Source: a bacterium (GTDB lineage Bacteria > Actinomycetota > Acidimicrobiia > Spongiisociales > Spongiisociaceae). From it: DNA of 43,427 nt. Positions 25,255 to 35,164 of the stretch are shown here, in pieces. Every line of letters begins with the position of its first letter. Within the stretch, counting starts at the first letter, position 1. Position numbers and translations under genes: made by a program. The stretch spans positions 1-43,427 of the forward strand of contig JAPPGU010000046.1 in NCBI GenBank assembly GCA_028821265.1, in the 5' to 3' direction. The notes under the pieces were generated by a model that saw only the letters and a list, made by a program, of their open reading frames with translations, did not search any database and was not told the origin of the DNA.

Positions 25255-25819
25255 TTCGTGCCAGGGCGTCGTCGAGCGCCGTGGCCAGATGCTCCCGCGT
25301 GCCCTCGTTGTCGATGACGTAGTCCGCCGCTTCCAACCACGCCCCCCGGGCGGGCTGAGCGGCCAGGCGGGAGTCGATCTCCCCTTCGGACATGCCCCGC
25401 CCGCGGAGCCGCTTCCTTCTGAGTTCGAGAGGTGCTTCGATCACCACCCACAACCAGCTGTCGTCGACCAGGTCCGCCAGGACCGGAATCTCCACGGCCG
25501 CCGGACGGTCGCCTGCCTCCCGGGCCCATCGGGCGATGCCGCGGCGAATGGCCGGGTGGGTGATCGCCTCGAGTTCGGCGAGTTGATCCCGGTCGCGGAA
25601 GACGATGCGTCCCAGCGCGCGCCGGTCGATCGCTCCGCGGGTCACGGCGGCCGGCCAGCGCTCGGCAACCCTGCGGGCGACCGGATGGCCTACCTCGAGG
25701 ATCGAATGTCCTACCTGATCGGAGTCGAGAACTGCGAAGCCCCGCTCGGCCAGCAACCGCCCTGCCTGTGACTTACCGGAACCGATGCCCCCGCCGATGG
25801 CCAACCGCAGCGGCTTCAT
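25226..25819 (-). CDS. coaE: Dephospho-CoA kinase
   Basis: Last step of coenzyme A synthesis. 197 residues. Walker A GGGIGSGKSQ (about 9-18), the substrate aspartate region AVLDSDQVGH (about 29-38), ITHPAIRRG (about 85-93), and the LID region ending ELRRKRLRGRGMSE (about 132-145). It begins 16 nt after rpsA in the same direction, a very common bacterial pair. The 3' 29 bases lie antisense to the end of the agmatinase-family gene. Confidence 0.95.
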   Translation of the reverse strand: MKPLRLAIGGGIGSGKSQAGRLLAERGFAVLDSDQVGHSILEVGHPVARRVAERWPAAVTRGAIDRRALGRIVFRDRDQLAELEAITHPAIRRGIARWAREAGDRPAAVEIPVLADLVDDSWLWVVIEAPLELRRKRLRGRGMSEGEIDSRLAAQPARGAWLEAADYVIDNEGTREHLATALDDALARIRTRPRPGR

Positions 25820-25835
25820 GAGCGGCCCCGCCTGG

Positions 25836-27254
25836 TTACCGGCGGCCGATCCCCCGCTCCTTCAGTTCTTGGAGAATCGCTTCGAGGGAGGCGTCCACGT
25901 CAAAGGAGGGCTGCTTCTCCTCCTTGGTATCCGCTCGCTCGAACTCGGACACGGCGGGGCGCCGGCGCCTGGGCGGACGGTGACCCGACTGGCGGGCGCT
26001 GAACTCGGGTAGTGCCTGCTTGATGGAAAAACTCACCCGGCGGCGGCCCTCGTCCATCTCGGTCAGCTTGACCTTGACCCGCTGGCCGATGGAGAGTTCC
26101 AACTCGGGGGACTCGACCCGATGCATGGCGATCTCCGAGACGTGGACCAGACCCTCTACGCCGTCTCCGACCGCCACGAATGCCCCGAAGGGCACCGTCT
26201 TGATCACCTCTCCCTCGAGAACGGTCCCGACCTCGTGCTGGCGGCTGAACGCCTGCCACGGATCGGCGGTGGTCTGCTTGATGGACAGGGATATCCGCTC
26301 GCGGTTGCGGTCGATCTCCAAAACCTTGACGGTCACCTTCTGGCCGACCTTGACCACCTCCGACGGATGGTTGACGTGCTTCCAACTCAACTCGGAGACG
26401 TGCACCAGGCCGTCCATGCCGCCCAGGTCCACGAAGGCCCCGAAGTTCACTACCGACGAGACCGAGCCGGTGCGGGTCTCGCCCACCGTGAGGTTGCTGA
26501 GAAACGCGCCCCTCTGCTCGGCCTGGGCCTCTTCCAGGTAGGCCCGCCGGGATAGCACCACGTTGTTGCGGTTGCGATCCAGCTCGATGACCTTGGCCTC
26601 GATGTCCTCGCCCACGAACGGGTCGAGATCACGAACCCGGCGGAGATCGACCAGGGAGGCGGGCAGGAAGCCCCGCAACCCGATGTCCACGATCAACCCG
26701 CCCTTGACCACTTCGATCACCGTGCCCCGGACGGTGCCCTTATTCTCCTTGACCGCCTCTATCTGGCCCCAGACCCGTTCGTAGAGGGCCCGCTTCTTGG
26801 ACAGGATCAGACGGCCGTGCTCGTCCTCCTTGTCGATGACCAGCACTTCGATCTTCTGGCCGATCGAGACGATCTGGTCGGGCGTGACGTTCTTGCGGAT
26901 CGACAGTTCCTTGAGCGGAACCACGCCCTCGGACTTGTAGCCGATGTCGACCAGGACCTCATCCTGGCCCATGCTGACTACGTGTCCTTCGAGGATGTCG
27001 CCCTCTTTGAACTCGAGGACGGTCTCGGCGATGGCGGCTTCGAAGTCCTCGGGGCCGAGGTCGTCCGGAAGGGAGCTGACGCTACGAGCCTTGATGGCGG
27101 GCGGCCCCATGACCGGGTTGTTGTCATCCGGATTGTCGACCATCTCGGTCGGCACGACGACGGGCGGGAGGGATACCGGTGCGTGGGGGGTTGCTTCCGG
27201 CGTGGCAGGGCCGGTGTCCTGAGCGTTGTCTGTTCTATCGGCGGGAGTTTCCAT
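25836..27254 (-). CDS. rpsA: 30S ribosomal protein S1
   Basis: 472 residues with four S1 RNA-binding domains (about 84-154, 171-236, 257-327, 343-413), the usual number in actinobacteria. Repeats three and four show the clear NFGAFVDLGGMDGLVHVSEL-like core. The first 65 residues are an unusually long, Pro/Thr/Asp-rich extension without known domains; the C-terminus is basic then acidic. S1 helps load structured mRNAs on the ribosome. ATG start with a weak GGAAAG site. A 145-nt leader from the promoter at 27406 may carry autoregulation. Confidence 0.95.
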   Translation of the reverse strand: METPADRTDNAQDTGPATPEATPHAPVSLPPVVVPTEMVDNPDDNNPVMGPPAIKARSVSSLPDDLGPEDFEAAIAETVLEFKEGDILEGHVVSMGQDEVLVDIGYKSEGVVPLKELSIRKNVTPDQIVSIGQKIEVLVIDKEDEHGRLILSKKRALYERVWGQIEAVKENKGTVRGTVIEVVKGGLIVDIGLRGFLPASLVDLRRVRDLDPFVGEDIEAKVIELDRNRNNVVLSRRAYLEEAQAEQRGAFLSNLTVGETRTGSVSSVVNFGAFVDLGGMDGLVHVSELSWKHVNHPSEVVKVGQKVTVKVLEIDRNRERISLSIKQTTADPWQAFSRQHEVGTVLEGEVIKTVPFGAFVAVGDGVEGLVHVSEIAMHRVESPELELSIGQRVKVKLTEMDEGRRRVSFSIKQALPEFSARQSGHRPPRRRRPAVSEFERADTKEEKQPSFDVDASLEAILQELKERGIGRR

Positions 27255-27405
27255 CTTTCCTATTTCTCTGCGGGAGGTCCTGGTCTGAATACGAGCCGGG
27301 ACGCATCACGCCTCGGCAATGCTGATCGTGTCGATGTGGTTGGTTGTGGACCTCCAGGCAGGAAAACCGTCTCCGCTATGCGTTGCCGGTGACGGAGCGC
27401 GCCGA

Positions 27406-27411
27406 AGAATA
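27406..27411 (-). promoter_or_regulatory. -10 box of rpsA
   Basis: TATTCT in the 219-nt gap between polA and rpsA, giving a leader of about 145 nt. The rest of the gap (27255-27473) shows GC-rich inverted repeats next to the polA end (about 27415-27470) but nothing else I recognise. Confidence 0.45.
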
Positions 27412-27473
27412 ACACCTCCCCGGCCGGCCCGGCGGGCGCATCCTGGGAGGGTATCCACCCGCCGCCCGCCTCG

Positions 27474-30122
27474 CTACTCCTTCACGGAGGCGAGATCCGG
27501 TCCGATTCCCACGTCGACGGTGAGCGGCACGGCAAGTTCCACCACCCCCTCCATCATCTCGCGGACGAGGCGGACGGTGGGCTCGACAGCATCCTCGCGG
27601 ACCTCGAACACTAGCTCGTCGTGGATCTGGAGCAGCATCCTCGCCTGTTCGGGAGCCAGGTGCCTGTCGAGTTCGATCATCGCGATCTTGATGACATCGG
27701 CGGCGGAACCCTGAACGGGTGCGTTCAGCGCCATCCGCTCCCCCATGTGGCGGGTCCGCCAGTTGCTAGACAGCAACTCGGGAAGGTACCGGCGGCGCCC
27801 GAACAGCGTGGTGGTGTAGCCGACCTTTCGAGCCTCCCGCACCACCTCCCTGAGGTAGTGGCGCACGTCGGGGAACTGCCGGAAGTAGGTGTCCATGTGC
27901 TCCTGGGCCTCCGCCCGTCCGATCTTCAACCGCTCGGCGAGGCCGTATGCCTCCATCCCGTAGAGGAGGCCGAAGTTGATCGCCTTGGCCCGGCGCCTGG
28001 TGTCCGCCTCGACCGTGTCGGCGGTGAGGCCGAACACGCGCGCCGCCGTGGCGGTGTGGATGTCCTCACCGGCCAGGAACGCACCCAGCAGCCCGGGGTC
28101 CTCGGAAAGGTGCGCCAGGATCCGGAGCTCGATCTGGGAGTAGTCGGCCACCACGAACCGGAAGCCCTCCGCGGCGACGAAGGCTCGCCGGATGGTGCGG
28201 CCGAGCTCGGATCGCACCGGGATGTTCTGGAGGTTGGGCCGGTCCGAGGACAGTCGCCCCGTGGAGGCGCCCGTCTGGTTGAACCGGGCGTGGATGCGCT
28301 TATCGGGCCCGATCAACGGCAGGTAGCCCTTGACGTAGGTGCTGCGGAGCTTCTCCACCTCGCGGTAACGAAGGACGAGCCCGACGATGGGATGGTCTTC
28401 CTTCAGTTTTTCAAGTACCGAGGCATCGGTGCTGGGTGTTCCCCGGGGGGTCTTCTTCAGCACGCGCAGCCCGAGGTCGCCGAACAGCACCTTTCCGAAT
28501 TGCTGGCTGGACTTGATGTTGAACTTCCGACCGGCCTGTTCGTGTATCCGGGTCTCCAACCCGGCGAGTTCGGCCCCGAGGCCTGCGCCCATCTCCTCGA
28601 GGTAGTCCCTGTCCACCCCGATACCGTGCTGCTCCATCCGGGCCAGCACCCGCACCAGGGGCAGTTCCATCTCTCGTAGCAGGGTCAGCTGGTCCCGATC
28701 GGCCAGCTCCGCCTCCATAACGGCCTGCAGGTCGCGGACCGCCATGGCCCTGGCTCCGGCGGCCTCCAGGTCCGGGCCGCCACCGAAGTCGAAGGTGGCC
28801 TGGCCGTTATCGGCCGCCCCGCTCTCGGAAGCGTTCAGGTCGACCGCCAGGAAGCGGGAGGCTAGGTCCTCCAGCTTCTCCGATCGACCGGCCGGGCCGA
28901 TGATGTATCCCGCCAGTTCGGGATCGAACTCCAGCCCGTCCAGTTCGTAGCCGGTCCGGTGCATCTCCTGCGCCAGTTTCTTCGACTTGTAGGCGGAATG
29001 AGGCACGCCGGGATCGGCCAGAGCAGGAGCGAGGTGTTCCAGGAGCGACGCGGGCACGTAGTAGGCCGTCCGTTCGGACCCGTCAGGCGCCGCCCCACCG
29101 AGAAGGGGGACGACCATCAGCCCGGTCAACTCGCCCGACTCGTGAACCGGCTCCACGGCCAGACCTGCCGCGCCTGCCAGCGTGGCGGCCTCGGTCGCCG
29201 ACTGCACCACCCGGACCTCCAACTCGATGGCAGTCTCGGCGGCCGGAGGAGTGCCGCCCTCCTGATCCGTCAGGCGTGTCCATAGGGTGGCGAACTCCAG
29301 CCTGTCGAAGACCGCTTGCACCGACGGCCAGTCAAGGTCTCTCCTGCGCAGCCGGTCCTCATCGACCTCGAGATCCAGGTCGTCGACCAGCGCCATCAGC
29401 TCGCGGTTGAGCAGGACCTGTTCCCGGTGGGTGGTGAGGTTGCTACGCAGTCTCGGAGAGAAGCTCTCGACATGCGAGAAGACACCCTCCAGGTCGTCGA
29501 ACTCCGACAGGAGCCGGGCGGCGGTCTTCTCTCCCACTCCCGGAACACCGGGCAGGTTGTCGGACGTGTCCCCGCGCAGGGCTGCGTAGTCCAGATACTG
29601 CCCCGGCCTCACCCCGTACTTGCCCTCGACCCAATCCGGATCGACCACCACCGTGTCGGAAATGCCGCGGCGGGTGTAGATGACCTTCACGGTCGGGGAC
29701 ACCAACTGGAAGCTGTCACGGTCTCCCGTGACCACCAGCACCTGCCAACCGAGGTCGGTCACCATCTTGACCAGCGTCGCGATCACGTCGTCGGCTTCGA
29801 ATCCGGGGCGTTCCATCTGGAGGATCCCCATGGCCTCCAGCACTTCACGGATCAGGGGAAGCTGGCTCCGGAACAGGTCGGGCGCCGACTCTCTCTGGGC
29901 CTTGTAGTCGGCGTAGCGCTCCGTGCGGAAGGTGGACCTCCCCACGTCCCACGCCACCGCCATGCCGTCGGGCCGGTGCTCGCCGAGCAGCTTGATCAGC
30001 ATCGAGGTGAAGCCGAACGCGGCGTTGGTCACCTGGCCGGAGCTGGTAGCGAGGTCGGGAGGAAGGGCGTAGAAGGCGCGGTAGGCGAGACTATGGCCGT
30101 CCACAAGGGCCAGGGTGGGCAT
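27474..30122 (-). CDS. polA: DNA polymerase I
   Basis: 882 residues. The N-terminal 5' nuclease domain (about 1-290) shows DGHSLAYRAFYALP, FEADDVIATL and VTGDRDSFQL. The middle domain has lost the proofreading DxE signature (the equivalent place reads AGLAVEPV, about 319-326), as is usual in actinobacteria, so it is probably inactive. Polymerase motifs: A VADYSQIELRIL, B RRAKAINFGLLYGM, C LQIHDELVFEV. ATG start at 30122, six bases after TACGAT, with no ribosome binding site; probably leaderless. Confidence 0.97.
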   Translation of the reverse strand: MPTLALVDGHSLAYRAFYALPPDLATSSGQVTNAAFGFTSMLIKLLGEHRPDGMAVAWDVGRSTFRTERYADYKAQRESAPDLFRSQLPLIREVLEAMGILQMERPGFEADDVIATLVKMVTDLGWQVLVVTGDRDSFQLVSPTVKVIYTRRGISDTVVVDPDWVEGKYGVRPGQYLDYAALRGDTSDNLPGVPGVGEKTAARLLSEFDDLEGVFSHVESFSPRLRSNLTTHREQVLLNRELMALVDDLDLEVDEDRLRRRDLDWPSVQAVFDRLEFATLWTRLTDQEGGTPPAAETAIELEVRVVQSATEAATLAGAAGLAVEPVHESGELTGLMVVPLLGGAAPDGSERTAYYVPASLLEHLAPALADPGVPHSAYKSKKLAQEMHRTGYELDGLEFDPELAGYIIGPAGRSEKLEDLASRFLAVDLNASESGAADNGQATFDFGGGPDLEAAGARAMAVRDLQAVMEAELADRDQLTLLREMELPLVRVLARMEQHGIGVDRDYLEEMGAGLGAELAGLETRIHEQAGRKFNIKSSQQFGKVLFGDLGLRVLKKTPRGTPSTDASVLEKLKEDHPIVGLVLRYREVEKLRSTYVKGYLPLIGPDKRIHARFNQTGASTGRLSSDRPNLQNIPVRSELGRTIRRAFVAAEGFRFVVADYSQIELRILAHLSEDPGLLGAFLAGEDIHTATAARVFGLTADTVEADTRRRAKAINFGLLYGMEAYGLAERLKIGRAEAQEHMDTYFRQFPDVRHYLREVVREARKVGYTTTLFGRRRYLPELLSSNWRTRHMGERMALNAPVQGSAADVIKIAMIELDRHLAPEQARMLLQIHDELVFEVREDAVEPTVRLVREMMEGVVELAVPLTVDVGIGPDLASVKE

Positions 30123-30128
30123 GCGATG

Positions 30129-30134
30129 ATCGTA
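30129..30134 (-). promoter_or_regulatory. -10 box of polA
   Basis: TACGAT six bases before the ATG. Its placement implies a leaderless polA mRNA. Confidence 0.45.
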
Positions 30135-30146
30135 GCCGTAGCCTGG

Positions 30147-30250
30147 AGTTCGTACTTCGTCGTCTGTGGTCGGTACTCCGATGTCGTCAGCTCAGTAGAT
30201 GAAAACGTACGTGTCAACTAGCAACTCACAACTAACGACTAACAACTACC
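30147..30250. repeat. Heptad repeat array D
   Basis: The right part (about 30214-30250) has clear units CAACTAG, CAACTCA, CAACTAA, CGACTAA, CAACTAC, ending 3 nt before the 3' end of tRNA-Leu(CAA). The left part (about 30147-30195) is a more diverged run of 7-bp steps (AGTTCGT, ACTTCGT, CGTCTGT, GGTCGGT). It fills the polA to tRNA gap. Confidence 0.65.
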
Positions 30251-30253
30251 CGG

Positions 30254-30337
30254 TACCGGGAATGGGACTCGAACCCATACGCCCTTGCGGGCACCGGATT
30301 TTGAGTCCGGCGCGTCTACCAATTCCGCCATCCCGGC
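30254..30337 (-). tRNA. tRNA-Leu (CAA)
   Basis: Class II tRNA, 84 nt to the discriminator A. Acceptor GCCGGGA pairs with TCCCGGT (first pair G-U). Anticodon stem CCGGA/TCCGG, loop CTCAAAA, anticodon CAA. Long variable arm TGCCCGCAAGGGCG, identical to that of tRNA-Leu(GAG). T-loop TTCGAGT. ACC follows the acceptor arm, so CCA is at most partly encoded. Confidence 0.95.
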
Positions 30338-30348
30338 GAGGGAGCACG

Positions 30349-30354
30349 ATCTTA
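30349..30354 (-). promoter_or_regulatory. -10 box of tRNA-Leu(CAA)
   Basis: TAAGAT, 11 bases before the mature 5' end of the tRNA. Confidence 0.5.
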
Positions 30355-30408
30355 CCCCGACGGCCCTACCTTGCGGATCGTATCCTCCTCATGGCCGGGT
30401 CCGCTCGC

Positions 30409-30414
30409 TAGCCT
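30409..30414 (+). promoter_or_regulatory. Candidate -10 box of lepA
   Basis: TAGCCT about 74 nt before the lepA start. The same hexamer precedes several other genes here. Confidence 0.35.
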
Positions 30415-30487
30415 GCAGCTTCCGGACCGGGTGAGTTCGCCAACCCGCGATGCCCGCACGATCCGTCTTCGAGCACCGTCGCAGGTC

Positions 30488-32275
30488 ATGGATCAATCTC
30501 GTATACGCAACGTCGCGATCATCGCCCACATCGACCACGGCAAGTCGACGCTGGCTGATCGATTCCTGGAGATATGCGGGGCCGTCGAGGCCCGGCGCAT
30601 GCGCGCCCAGTACCTCGACAACATGGAACTGGAGCGAGAGCGCGGTATCACCATCAAACTCCAGAGCGTCCGACTCGAGTACGGTCCGTGGAGGATCAAC
30701 CTGATCGACACGCCCGGCCATGTCGACTTCGGATACGAGGTGTCCCGGTCGTTGGCGGCCTGCGAGGGGGTGATCCTCCTGGTGGACGCCGCCCAGGGCA
30801 TCGAGGCCCAGACCCTGGCCAACTGCACCCTGGCTATGGAGCACGATCTGGCCGTGGTGCCGGTTCTCAACAAAGTGGACCTGCCCGCCGCCGACCCCGA
30901 CCGGGTGGCCGAGGAGATCGAACGGGTGCTGGGATTCCCGGCCGAAGAGGTGCTGGCGGTCTCGGCCAAGACCGGGGAGGGCGTCACCGCGCTCCTCGAC
31001 GCGATCTGCCGGCGCGTGCCGCCCCCTGAGGACGATCCCGATGCCGAGTTGGCCGCCCTGGTGTTCGACTCCCATTTCGACACCTACCGTGGGGTCATCA
31101 GCTCGATCCGGATCGTGCGGGGCACGCTTCGCTCCGGCTCGCGGGTGCGTTTCATGCAGACCGGCGCCGTCTACACCGTCCAGGAGATCGGCGTACGCAC
31201 CCCGGCAGCCGTGCCCGTGGAGCAGCTGGGCCCCGGAGAGGTGGGATACCTGATATCGGGGGTCAAGAACACGGCGGAGGCCCGGCCCGGCGAGACCGTT
31301 ACCGATGCCGACCGTCCCTCCGCCACTCCCCTACCGGGCTATCGCGAGCCCAAGCCCATGGTGTTCTGCGGGCTCTACCCGCTGGATGGGGACGAGTACC
31401 CCGAGCTGCGGGACGCCCTCGACCGGCTGCGCCTCAACGACTCCAGCTTCAGTTATGAGCCGGAGACCTCCACGGCGCTCGGGTTCGGCTACCGGTGCGG
31501 CTTCCTGGGCCTGTTGCACATGGAGATCATCACCCAACGCCTCGAGCGCGAGTTCGCCCTCGACATCATCGCCACGAAGCCGTCGGTGGAGTACCGGGTG
31601 CGGACTGCGGCCGGGGACGAGCTACCGGTCGACAACCCCGCCAAGATGCCCCCCGCAGGAGAGGTGGTGGCCATCTCCGAGCCGATCCTGGCGGCCAGCA
31701 TCATCAGCCCGGCCCGCTACACGGGACGCCTGATGGACCTCTGCCAGGGCCGCCGCGGGCGCATCAAGGGGATGGAGTACCTGTCTCCCGAGCGGGTGGA
31801 ATTGCGTTACCGCGTCCCGCTGGCCGAGGTGGTGACCGACTTCTACGACCAGCTGAAGAGCCGGACCCGGGGTTACGCCAGCCTCGACTACGAGCCCGAC
31901 GGGTACGAGGACGCCGACCTCGTGAAGGTGGACATCCTGCTGCATCACGACCCGGTCGACGCCTTCAGCGCCATCGTCCACCGGGAGGCCTCCTATCCCT
32001 ACGGCCGCCGGATGACCGAGAAGCTCAGGGAGCTGATCCCCCGCCAGCAGTTCGACGTGCCGATCCAGGCCGCCATCGGGAGCAGGATCATCGCCCGCGA
32101 GACCGTCAAGGCCTATCGAAAGGACGTCACCGCGAAGCTCTACGGGGGCGACGTGACCCGCAAGCGCAAGCTGCTACAGCGCCAGAAGGCGGGTAAGAGG
32201 AGGATGAAGGCGATCGGAAGCGTCGACGTCCCGCCCGAGGCCTTCATCTCGGTGATGAGGATGCCTGGCTCCTAG
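30488..32275 (+). CDS. lepA: Elongation factor 4 (LepA)
   Basis: 595-residue translational GTPase that acts on stalled or misplaced ribosomes. G1 AHIDHGKST (about 12-20), switch I RGITIK, G3 DTPGHVDF, G4 NKVDL, G5 VSAKTG. The EF4-specific end contains [20 protein letters not shown] and the basic tail [16 protein letters not shown]. The open frame reaches back to 30371, but the ATG at 30488 ([12 protein letters not shown]) matches the family N-terminus. Only a weak AGG precedes it. Confidence 0.97.
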   Translation: MDQSRIRNVAIIAHIDHGKSTLADRFLEICGAVEARRMRAQYLDNMELERERGITIKLQSVRLEYGPWRINLIDTPGHVDFGYEVSRSLAACEGVILLVDAAQGIEAQTLANCTLAMEHDLAVVPVLNKVDLPAADPDRVAEEIERVLGFPAEEVLAVSAKTGEGVTALLDAICRRVPPPEDDPDAELAALVFDSHFDTYRGVISSIRIVRGTLRSGSRVRFMQTGAVYTVQEIGVRTPAAVPVEQLGPGEVGYLISGVKNTAEARPGETVTDADRPSATPLPGYREPKPMVFCGLYPLDGDEYPELRDALDRLRLNDSSFSYEPETSTALGFGYRCGFLGLLHMEIITQRLEREFALDIIATKPSVEYRVRTAAGDELPVDNPAKMPPAGEVVAISEPILAASIISPARYTGRLMDLCQGRRGRIKGMEYLSPERVELRYRVPLAEVVTDFYDQLKSRTRGYASLDYEPDGYEDADLVKVDILLHHDPVDAFSAIVHREASYPYGRRMTEKLRELIPRQQFDVPIQAAIGSRIIARETVKAYRKDVTAKLYGGDVTRKRKLLQRQKAGKRRMKAIGSVDVPPEAFISVMRMPGS

Positions 32276-32380
32276 CTGCCGGGGCGCAGCGGCTTGCGGT
32301 GTGTGTGGGTGGCGGCCGGGCATTCGTCATTCCCGGGACCCGACAGCCCTGCACACCCTATGCACGCGCCGTCTGCCATG

Positions 32381-32485
32381 GGTGGTGATTACAAGGTAAC
32401 GCGCCAGGTCACATCCGTGAAGGCCGCTTCACGATCAATCTTGAGGATTGAAGGCTTCTGAGCTCTCCTCCCCGGCATCACCACC
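32381..32485. ncRNA. Candidate structured RNA element between lepA and trpA
   Basis: The 273-nt gap between convergent lepA and trpA can fold into a closed multi-stem shape. An outer 9-bp stem (GGTGGTGAT at 32381-32389 with ATCACCACC at 32477-32485) encloses a 7-bp hairpin (CGTGAAG/CTTCACG, 32416-32433) and a 6-bp hairpin (TCAATC/GATTGA, 32435-32451). No promoter or U-tract is evident. It could be a terminator region, an mRNA 3' structure or a small RNA. No known family was recognised. Confidence 0.25.
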
Positions 32486-32548
32486 ATTGACGGGACACCA
32501 TGCCCGACCGGGTGGGTTCCGGCACCGGGAGTATCGGCCCCGGTTGGG

Positions 32549-33340
32549 TTAGGAGAGGGCGTTGGCGAGGGCGCGGGTGGCGGAGGCTATCTCGGGTATC
32601 GGATCGTCCGATGCCAGCGCCCGGCGCACGAGGGCGGACCCGACGATGATGCCGTCCACGTGTGGCGCCAGGGCGGCCGCCTGCTCGGGAGTTCCGATGC
32701 CCACGCCCATCACCAAAGGCGTCCCGGTCACAGCCCTGATCCGCTCCGCGAGGCGGCGAGGGACGTCCGACACCTCGTCCCGCTCCCCGGTCACCCCCAT
32801 CGCGGCCACGCCGTAGATGAACACCGGGTCGCGGGCGGCGATCCTGGCGAGGCGCTCGTCATGGGTGGTGGGCGCGGCGAACAGCACCAGGCCGATCCCC
32901 GCTCCCTCGGTGGCCTCGATCACCGGCCCGGCCTCCTCGAGGGGGAGGTCGGCCACGATCAGGCCCGCGGCTCCTGCGTCGGCGGCTCGGCGGGCGAACT
33001 CGTGCGGGCCGACCCGGAACACCGGGTTGGCATAGGACATCGCCAGCGAGGGCCGGCCCGTGGCCTCCACTACCCGGCGGAGGACCTCGAACCCACCACC
33101 GAGCGTCATGCCCTGCTCGATCGCCCGCTGGCTCGCCACCTGGATGGTGGGTCCGTCCATGAGCGGGTCGCTGTACGGGATGCCGACCTCGAAGGCATCA
33201 GCCCCGGCTTCCGCCATCGCTACGAACGTCTCGACCGTCTCTCCCGGGCTGGGCAGTCCGGCGGTCATGAAGGGCAGGAAGGCGGTGCGACCCTCCCGCC
33301 GCACGTCGGCGAACAGCCTGTCGAGGCTCTCGCGGCTCAT
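32549..33340 (-). CDS. trpA: Tryptophan synthase alpha chain
   Basis: 263-residue TIM barrel that splits indole-3-glycerol phosphate. Catalytic residues in FEVGIPYSDPLMDGP (Glu and Asp, about 47-61). Other motifs: LIVADLPLEEA (about 124-134) and the phosphate loop MGVGIGTPEQ. It begins 4 nt after trpB. It is the last gene of the operon, followed by the structured gap to lepA. Confidence 0.97.
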   Translation of the reverse strand: MSRESLDRLFADVRREGRTAFLPFMTAGLPSPGETVETFVAMAEAGADAFEVGIPYSDPLMDGPTIQVASQRAIEQGMTLGGGFEVLRRVVEATGRPSLAMSYANPVFRVGPHEFARRAADAGAAGLIVADLPLEEAGPVIEATEGAGIGLVLFAAPTTHDERLARIAARDPVFIYGVAAMGVTGERDEVSDVPRRLAERIRAVTGTPLVMGVGIGTPEQAAALAPHVDGIIVGSALVRRALASDDPIPEIASATRALANALS

Positions 33341-33344
33341 CGGA

Positions 33345-34553
33345 TCACCTCATCCCGATCTTGGAGGCGATCATCTCGACGTCCTTGTCGCCGCGCCCCG
33401 AGAGGTTGATCAGGACCGTGCGGTCCCGCAACGCATCCGCCTCCCTGGCCACCCAGGCAATTGCATGGGCCGACTCGAGGGCGGGGATGATCCCCTCGGC
33501 GCGGGAGAGCAGGTCGACCCCACCCAGGGCCTCCTCGTCCGTTATGGACACGTAGCGGGCCAGGCCGGTGTCCGCGTAGTAGGCGTGCTCCGGACCGACC
33601 CCGGGGTAGTCGAGGCCCGCCGAGATGGAATGGGCCTCCAGTACCTGGCCCTCGTCGTCCTGGAGCATGTAGGTGCGGGCGCCGTGGAGGATGCCAGGTG
33701 AACCGGCCCCGATCGACGCGCCGTGCCGGCCGGTCTCGATCCCGTGACCCGCCGCCTCCACGCCGACGAGCTCCACCCCCTCCCGACCGGCGAACGGATA
33801 GAACATGCCGATGGCGTTGGACCCTCCGCCCACGCAGGCGACCACCACGTCGGGCGTCTCCCCTTCGAGCTGGGCGATGCTCTCCTCCCCGATCACCTTC
33901 TGGAACTCCCGGACGATCCACGGGAACGGATGCGGTCCCACGACCGAACCGATTATGTAATGAGTGGTCTCCACGGTGCGCACCCAGTCACGCATGGCCT
34001 CGTTCACGGCGTCCTTCAGGGTTCCGGCCCCCGAGGTGACCGGGACCACGTCGGTCCCGAGCATGCGCATCCTCTGCACGTTGAGGGCCTGGCGTTCGAT
34101 GTCCTTCTCGCCCATGTAGACCAGGCACTCCAGGCCGGCGTAGGCGGCTGCGGTGGCGGTGGCGACCCCGTGCTGGCCGGCGCCGGTCTCGGCGATCAGC
34201 CGGGACTTGCCCATGCGGTTGGTGAGAAGGGCCTGGCCCAGGGCGTTATTGATCTTGTGGGCGCCGGTGTGGGCCAGATCCTCCCGCTTGAGGAGGACGC
34301 GCACGCCGAGCTCCTGCGACAGATGGTCGGCGGAGCGGAGGGGGGTGGGCCGGCCCGTGTAGCTGACCAGCAGGTCATGGAACGCGCTGACGAAGCCCGG
34401 GTCGATCCACGCCTCGGCGAACTCGGCGGCCAACTCCTCCAGGGCGGGCATGAGGGTCTCGGGAGCGAACATGCCCCCGTAATCGCCGAACCTGCCCCGC
34501 TCGTCCGGCCGGTCCAACCTGGGGCCCGGACCCGTCGCGGCGGTTACCGTCAT
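33345..34553 (-). CDS. trpB: Tryptophan synthase beta chain
   Basis: 402-residue PLP enzyme joining indole and serine. The PLP lysine is in [13 protein letters not shown] (about 95-107), the glutamate in ETGAGQHG (about 121-128), and the phosphate loop is [10 protein letters not shown] (about 240-249). The open frame goes back to 34745 inside trpF; the ATG at 34553 is chosen because it overlaps the trpF stop as ATGA and fits the family N-terminus ([16 protein letters not shown]). Confidence 0.97.
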   Translation of the reverse strand: MTVTAATGPGPRLDRPDERGRFGDYGGMFAPETLMPALEELAAEFAEAWIDPGFVSAFHDLLVSYTGRPTPLRSADHLSQELGVRVLLKREDLAHTGAHKINNALGQALLTNRMGKSRLIAETGAGQHGVATATAAAYAGLECLVYMGEKDIERQALNVQRMRMLGTDVVPVTSGAGTLKDAVNEAMRDWVRTVETTHYIIGSVVGPHPFPWIVREFQKVIGEESIAQLEGETPDVVVACVGGGSNAIGMFYPFAGREGVELVGVEAAGHGIETGRHGASIGAGSPGILHGARTYMLQDDEGQVLEAHSISAGLDYPGVGPEHAYYADTGLARYVSITDEEALGGVDLLSRAEGIIPALESAHAIAWVAREADALRDRTVLINLSGRGDKDVEMIASKIGMR

Positions 34554-35164
34554 GGACTCTCCTTCACCCGTTTGGCGTTCCTCACGAAGCTGCGGATCCT
34601 GGCGGGATCCTTCACCCCGGGCGCAGACTCTAGGCCGGACGAGGCATCGACGCCCCATGGACGATGACGCGCCACCGCGTCCGCGACGTTCGAGGGGTTC
34701 AGACCGCCCGCCAGCACGTACCGGCTGCCCGGAAGCGGGAGCCACTCCGCGGCGACCCGGCGGCCCGTCCCGCCCAGGTCGTTCGCCGAATACCCGTCGA
34801 GGAGGGCGGTGAAACCGGACGCGATGGTCCCCAGGTCCACCGGGCCCCGTACGCGGTGGGGCCGGAGCACGAAGGCCCCGACCGTGGCGGCCAGGCGGGC
34901 GGCCTCGGACGCGTGGTCACCGTAGGGTTGCACACCGGCGGCGCCTACCCGGTCCAGCAGGTCGATGAGGTGGTGGGGATGGGCGTCGAGGGTGAGGATC
35001 ACCGCGGGCACCCGGGACACGGAGGCCAGGCGGGCGGCGCGCTCCACCTCCAGGTACCGGGGAGTTCCGGGGATCAGGTTCAGGCCCAGCGCGTCGGCGC
35101 CGGCGTCGGCCGCCGCCTCCACATCACCGGCGGTGCGCATGCCGCAGACCTTCACCCAGGTCAT
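34550..35164 (-). CDS. trpF: Phosphoribosylanthranilate isomerase
   Basis: 204-residue TIM barrel. The N-terminal catalytic cysteine is in VKVCGMRT (about 4-11); the catalytic aspartate is expected in the SANDLGGTG region. The C-terminal phosphate loop is [10 protein letters not shown], followed by [16 protein letters not shown]. Coupled to trpC by an ATGA overlap and to trpB by another. A separate trpF gene implies that the actinobacterial bifunctional PriA is not relied on alone for this step. Confidence 0.94.
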   Translation of the reverse strand: MTWVKVCGMRTAGDVEAAADAGADALGLNLIPGTPRYLEVERAARLASVSRVPAVILTLDAHPHHLIDLLDRVGAAGVQPYGDHASEAARLAATVGAFVLRPHRVRGPVDLGTIASGFTALLDGYSANDLGGTGRRVAAEWLPLPGSRYVLAGGLNPSNVADAVARHRPWGVDASSGLESAPGVKDPARIRSFVRNAKRVKESP

